A stretch of DNA of 64,000 nt from CAVQBP01 sp963710745 (GTDB lineage Bacteria > Bacteroidota > Ignavibacteria > Ignavibacteriales > Ignavibacteriaceae). How positions within the stretch are numbered: the stretch's first letter is position 1; each line of letters starts with the position of its first letter. Below are positions 60,784-64,000 of this stretch, piece by piece. Below the pieces are notes generated by a model. It saw only the letters and a list, made by a program, of their open reading frames with translations. It was not told where the DNA came from and did not search any database. The DNA lies in contig CAVQBP010000024.1 in NCBI GenBank assembly GCA_963710745.1, positions 1 through 64,000 on the forward strand, written 5' to 3'. A program made the translations under genes and the position numbers.

Positions 60784-61704
60784 CTATTTCTTTTCAAGCA
60801 GATGTATAAATACATCTTCAAGTGTTGGTACTATCTTATCTATTCTTTTTACTGAAATAGAATTTTTACTTAATTCATTTCTTATTTGTTCTTTATCTTT
60901 ATAATTCTCATTAACAATAATATGAATCTGATTTCCAAAGATTGAAGTTTCATCAACAAAATTTGCTTTTTCCAGGATTTCCAGCGCGCTTACAACTTTA
61001 TCACATTCTATTTCAAGTATAGTATTCTTTAAATAATTTGTTTTTAATTCCTTTGAAGTACCACCCGCAATTAATTTTCCAGCATTAATTAACATTATGT
61101 TGTTGCAGAATTCTGCTTCTTCGAGGTAATGAGTTGTAACAAGCACAGTTGTATCTTGAGCAGCTAATTCATTAATCAAATCCCAAAACCTTCTCCTGGA
61201 AATAGGATCAACCCCGCTGGTTGGTTCATCCAGAAATATAATTCCCGGCTGATGGATTACTGCCGTACCAAGCGCGAGTCTTTGCTTAATTCCGCCGGGA
61301 AGAGAACCGGTCAGCTTCTTTTCATCCCCTTCAAGATTTGCAATATTTAGGACCCAGCTTTTTCTTTTCTTAAATTCATCACCATAGAGGCCGTAAACAC
61401 CTCCGAAAAAATTAATATTTTCTTCCACAGTCAGATCGTTATAGAGAGAAAACCGCTGTGACATATAACCTATGTTCTTCTTTACTTTATCAGGCTGATT
61501 CTTCACACTGAATCCGTCTACCAAAGCGTCACCGGAAGTTGGTTCAAGAATACCGCACAGCATTCTGATTGCTGTAGATTTTCCTGCTCCGTTTGCCCCC
61601 AGGAACCCGAATATTTCTCCTTTTTCCACATTAAAAGAAATGTGGTCGACTGCAGTAAAACTGCCGAATTTTTTTGTTAATTTATTTACTTCAATACTAT
61701 TCAT
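60784..61704 (-). CDS. ABC transporter ATP-binding protein, second
   Basis: 306 aa: Walker A GANGAGKST, Q-loop YMSQRFSLYNDLTVEENI, signature LPGGIKQRLAL (degenerate: PGG rather than SGG), Walker B IIFLDEPTSGVDP, H-loop VLVTTHYLEEAEFCN. The C-terminal ~80 residues are a regulatory tail. It lies between the TolC gene and the permease pair and is 27 bp downstream of TolC. Confidence 0.9.
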   Translation of the reverse strand: MNSIEVNKLTKKFGSFTAVDHISFNVEKGEIFGFLGANGAGKSTAIRMLCGILEPTSGDALVDGFSVKNQPDKVKKNIGYMSQRFSLYNDLTVEENINFFGGVYGLYGDEFKKRKSWVLNIANLEGDEKKLTGSLPGGIKQRLALGTAVIHQPGIIFLDEPTSGVDPISRRRFWDLINELAAQDTTVLVTTHYLEEAEFCNNIMLINAGKLIAGGTSKELKTNYLKNTILEIECDKVVSALEILEKANFVDETSIFGNQIHIIVNENYKDKEQIRNELSKNSISVKRIDKIVPTLEDVFIHLLEKK

Positions 61705-61731
61705 ATCTGATTTCCGAATACAGACTTCCTC

Positions 61732-63084
61732 TTAAAAGATTCTCTTTCCGATTGCCTTCATCAATTTTACTTTAGCCAGCTGATAATCAACCAGTGCAGT
61801 TGTTAAATTTGTTTTTGCCATCAATAAAGAAGCTTCCGCATCAATTAAATCGGTGCTGGTTGCTATCTGCTGATTATATTTATCCTGAGTGCTTCTATAG
61901 TTTTCCTCACTCTGTTCAACTGATTGCCGGCTCACATTAATTTTATCCATTGCCCTTTTGTATGTTAAAAATGTTTGATATACTTCTAATTCTACAGCAT
62001 CTTTTAACTGTGAAAGAGATGTTTCGATTTGAGTTTTCTGTTCCTCAGCTTCTGTTGATTTAGATGAAGTATAACCCCAGTTCCACAGGTCCCATTGAAG
62101 AGTAACTCCAATATCCCATGTATCTTTAAACTTATTTTCAGCGGGAATGATTCTCTGGTTTGGTTTACTGTAAAAATAATCTCCTATCAGGTAAATAGAT
62201 GGATACCATCCACCCTTTGCAGCAGTAATTCCATTATCGCTGGCTTTCACACGGTACTCCAGAGATTTAAGATCACTCCTGTTTTCTTTTGATTGTTCAA
62301 TCAAACCGGAAAGATTATATTTTGTAAATGAAGTATCAATATCACCTGCATCAATTTCTGTTTTTTCTACAAGAGGCAATCCAAGCAGTTTATTCAGATT
62401 AGAACGGGCAATATCAATATTATTTTCTGATTCAATTAATTGCAGTTTTGTATTTGAATACTGAACTTCAAGCTTTAAGATATCATTCCTGGTTGCTAAA
62501 CCGCTTTTCATAAAATTTTTTGTATCATCAAGATGATTTTGGGTAAGCCTTAGATTTTCCTCAATTACTTTTTTAATCTGCATTGCTTTATAATAATTCC
62601 AAAACGCATTCTGAATATTAAAGGCAACATCATTTAATTTTTTCTTATACTCATAATTGCTGGATTCATAATTATTTTCTGCAGCTCCCTTGAGAGACCA
62701 AAGCCTGAACCCGGTGAATAACGGCTGCTGTAAAGTCAATTTCAAATTATAATTATTCAGAATTACAGGCGATATCTGGATCGGATTGGGAAATATCGGA
62801 AGCGATACCTCAAATGGCGGAATATTACTTAATCTCTGGTAAGATGCCTGGAATTTTAATAAAGGTAAAAGCTGGGAATTAGCCTCTGTTATCTTAGCTT
62901 CCGCACTAGATATTTTTGATTTGGAAATTTTAAGTTCTTTGCTGTTATCAATTCCAATCTGCAGACATTGCTCTAATGTTAAAACACTGCCTGTAGAATC
63001 AAAAACCTTGTTTAAACTTTGAGCTGATATCTCAGTAAGAAATAAAATATTTAAAATAAATATAATTGTGAAAATTCGTTCCAT
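61732..63084 (-). CDS. TolC-family outer-membrane efflux protein
   Basis: 450 aa with a signal peptide (FTIIFILNILFLTEISAQ), then two OEP repeats of long helices (ECLQIG-like LEQCLQIGIDNSKELKISKSK, KLEVQYSNTKLQLIES; second half LKSLEYRVKASDNGITAAKGGWYPSIYLIGDY, AEASLLMAKTNLTTALVDYQLAKVKL). It forms the trimeric outer-membrane channel for the ABC pump. It is unusual in lying between the two ATPase genes. Confidence 0.9.
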   Translation of the reverse strand: MERIFTIIFILNILFLTEISAQSLNKVFDSTGSVLTLEQCLQIGIDNSKELKISKSKISSAEAKITEANSQLLPLLKFQASYQRLSNIPPFEVSLPIFPNPIQISPVILNNYNLKLTLQQPLFTGFRLWSLKGAAENNYESSNYEYKKKLNDVAFNIQNAFWNYYKAMQIKKVIEENLRLTQNHLDDTKNFMKSGLATRNDILKLEVQYSNTKLQLIESENNIDIARSNLNKLLGLPLVEKTEIDAGDIDTSFTKYNLSGLIEQSKENRSDLKSLEYRVKASDNGITAAKGGWYPSIYLIGDYFYSKPNQRIIPAENKFKDTWDIGVTLQWDLWNWGYTSSKSTEAEEQKTQIETSLSQLKDAVELEVYQTFLTYKRAMDKINVSRQSVEQSEENYRSTQDKYNQQIATSTDLIDAEASLLMAKTNLTTALVDYQLAKVKLMKAIGKRIF

Positions 63085-63128
63085 AAGATTTAACCTTGCA
63101 CTTTTTTTCTATGTATCATTTTTAGTTT

Positions 63129-64000
63129 TCAATCTTTCTCCGAAACCAAAGAAATAAAAACATTCTCAAGAGAAGCAGATATTAACCTGTGACCGGTTAT
63201 TTCAATTTGATTCTCATTTAAGATTTTTTCAATAATTTCATAATCTGTTTCATAATTATTAACCATAACATCAAGCCGATCACCGAATAACTGAACTTCA
63301 AATTTTGTTTGCTTTTTTACCAGGTCATAAGCTTTCCTGATATGACTGCAAATAATTTCGATCACCTGTTTATTAATTGATGCTTTTACCTTTTGGGGTG
63401 TATCCAGACTAATAATTTCACCATTATTCATTAAAGCAACCCTGTTACACCTTTCAGCTTCATCAAGATAAGGAGTTGTCATAAATATTGTAATTTCTTC
63501 CCTTAACAAACCAGAAAGTATTTTCCAGAAATCCCTTCTTGAAACCGGGTCAACTCCTGTAGTCGGTTCATCTAAAAAAATAATTTTGGGTTTATGAATT
63601 AAGCTGCATGCAAGCGCAAGCTTCTGTTTCATTCCGCCGGAAAGATTATCAGCCAGTCTTTTTCTGAAAGGAGTTAATCGTGTAAATTCCAATAACTCGT
63701 TTCGTCTTTCATCGTAATTCTTAACTCCATGGATATCAGCAAAAAATTCAATATTTTCATCAACTGTTAAATCACCGTATAAGCTGAATTTTTGAGAAAG
63801 ATAGCCAATCTGATTTTGAATTTTTTTTCTATTCTTTGAAACATTCTGGTCAAGTACATTTGCCGAACCTGAATCAGGACTAACTAAACCGCATAATATC
63901 CTGATAGTAGTTGTTTTCCCTGCCCCGTCAGGTCCCACAAGCCCGAACATTTCTCCCTTATAAATCTCGAATGATATACCTTTAACAGCATCTACATCAC
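63129..64000 (-). CDS. ABC transporter ATP-binding protein, first (5' end beyond the window)
   Basis: The frame continues to the right edge: beyond the ATG at 63950 it reads VKGISFEIYKGEMFGL, the usual first strand of an ABC domain, so the start lies beyond 64,000. Walker A GPDGAGKTTTIRI, signature LSGGMKQKLALA, Walker B IIFLDEPTTGVDP and the H-loop TTPYLDEAERC (Pro where His is expected) are visible. The Thr-Pro in place of Thr-His could weaken hydrolysis at that site. It heads the operon; the expected HlyD-type adaptor gene would be further upstream. Confidence 0.85.
   Translation of the reverse strand, partial: DVDAVKGISFEIYKGEMFGLVGPDGAGKTTTIRILCGLVSPDSGSANVLDQNVSKNRKKIQNQIGYLSQKFSLYGDLTVDENIEFFADIHGVKNYDERRNELLEFTRLTPFRKRLADNLSGGMKQKLALACSLIHKPKIIFLDEPTTGVDPVSRRDFWKILSGLLREEITIFMTTPYLDEAERCNRVALMNNGEIISLDTPQKVKASINKQVIEIICSHIRKAYDLVKKQTKFEVQLFGDRLDVMVNNYETDYEIIEKILNENQIEITGHRLISASLENVFISLVSEKD

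Noticed and set aside
1..64000. CRISPR array, rRNA operon, transposase or insertion sequence
   Set aside because: No regularly spaced direct repeats, no rRNA stretches and no transposase-like frame were seen on either strand.

Overview
The window is AT-rich bacterial DNA. It most likely comes from the Ignavibacteria branch of the Bacteroidota/FCB group. The evidence is TonB-dependent receptors with N-terminal carboxypeptidase-like domains, type IX secretion (T9SS) C-terminal sorting domains with the NYPNPFNP signature, a menaquinone methyltransferase, an SBBP beta-propeller protein and a TlpA-like outer-surface protein. The assignment is inferred from gene content, not from a marker gene.

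Positions 1-18,000 are accessory DNA. They start with two close paralogs of an AlbA_2/ATPase protein (895-2214, 4824-6146). Both share an upstream repeat, their C-terminal winged helices differ, and the remnant of a third C-terminus lies between them. Also here are a metallophosphoesterase, a 57-aa small protein, a RhuM remnant, a DEDDh exonuclease starting at TTG, and a RhuM-Fic fusion. A XRE-ImmA/MazF toxin-antitoxin operon follows behind an operator-like inverted repeat. Next is a Mu-like phage head module: terminase small and large subunits and a frame-broken portal on the minus strand; protease/scaffold, major capsid protein and a DUF2190 cement protein on the plus strand. No tail, integrase, lysis or replication gene is visible. 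The intergenic DNA here is rich in perfect hairpins and inverted repeats.

Positions 18,000-23,500 hold an SBBP propeller protein, a transglutaminase-FGE fusion, a winged-helix regulator/membrane protein pair, a bidirectional terminator, a structured ~1 kb non-coding stretch and two overlapping tiny genes, the second resembling SymE/AbrB. A tRNA-Thr(TGT) with its own terminator closes this part.

Positions 23,800-41,000, all minus strand, hold a CorC-type protein, a saccharopine-dehydrogenase-like enzyme, an old-yellow enzyme, and an envelope cluster. The cluster has two very similar TonB-dependent receptors, a T9SS-sorted beta-helix protein, a truncated copy of that protein, a TlpA-like protein lacking the CxxC cysteines, and a frame-broken N-acylglucosamine 2-epimerase. 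It reads as a duplicated receptor plus surface-protein cassette, probably for glycan or surface-ligand uptake.

Positions 41,000-64,000 are mostly housekeeping: Crp/Fnr regulator, PHP phosphoesterase, ribH, a T9SS-type propeller protein, ABC-F ATPase, ROK kinase, rsmA, PAP2 phosphatase, menG/ubiE, a lipoprotein, rdgB, an Mpv17-like membrane protein, DUF4404, a peptidase/PD40/Omp85 fusion and a DUF72 protein. The window ends in an ABC-2 efflux operon (two permeases, two ATPases, TolC). Its first gene runs off the right edge, and the expected membrane-fusion protein is not in view.
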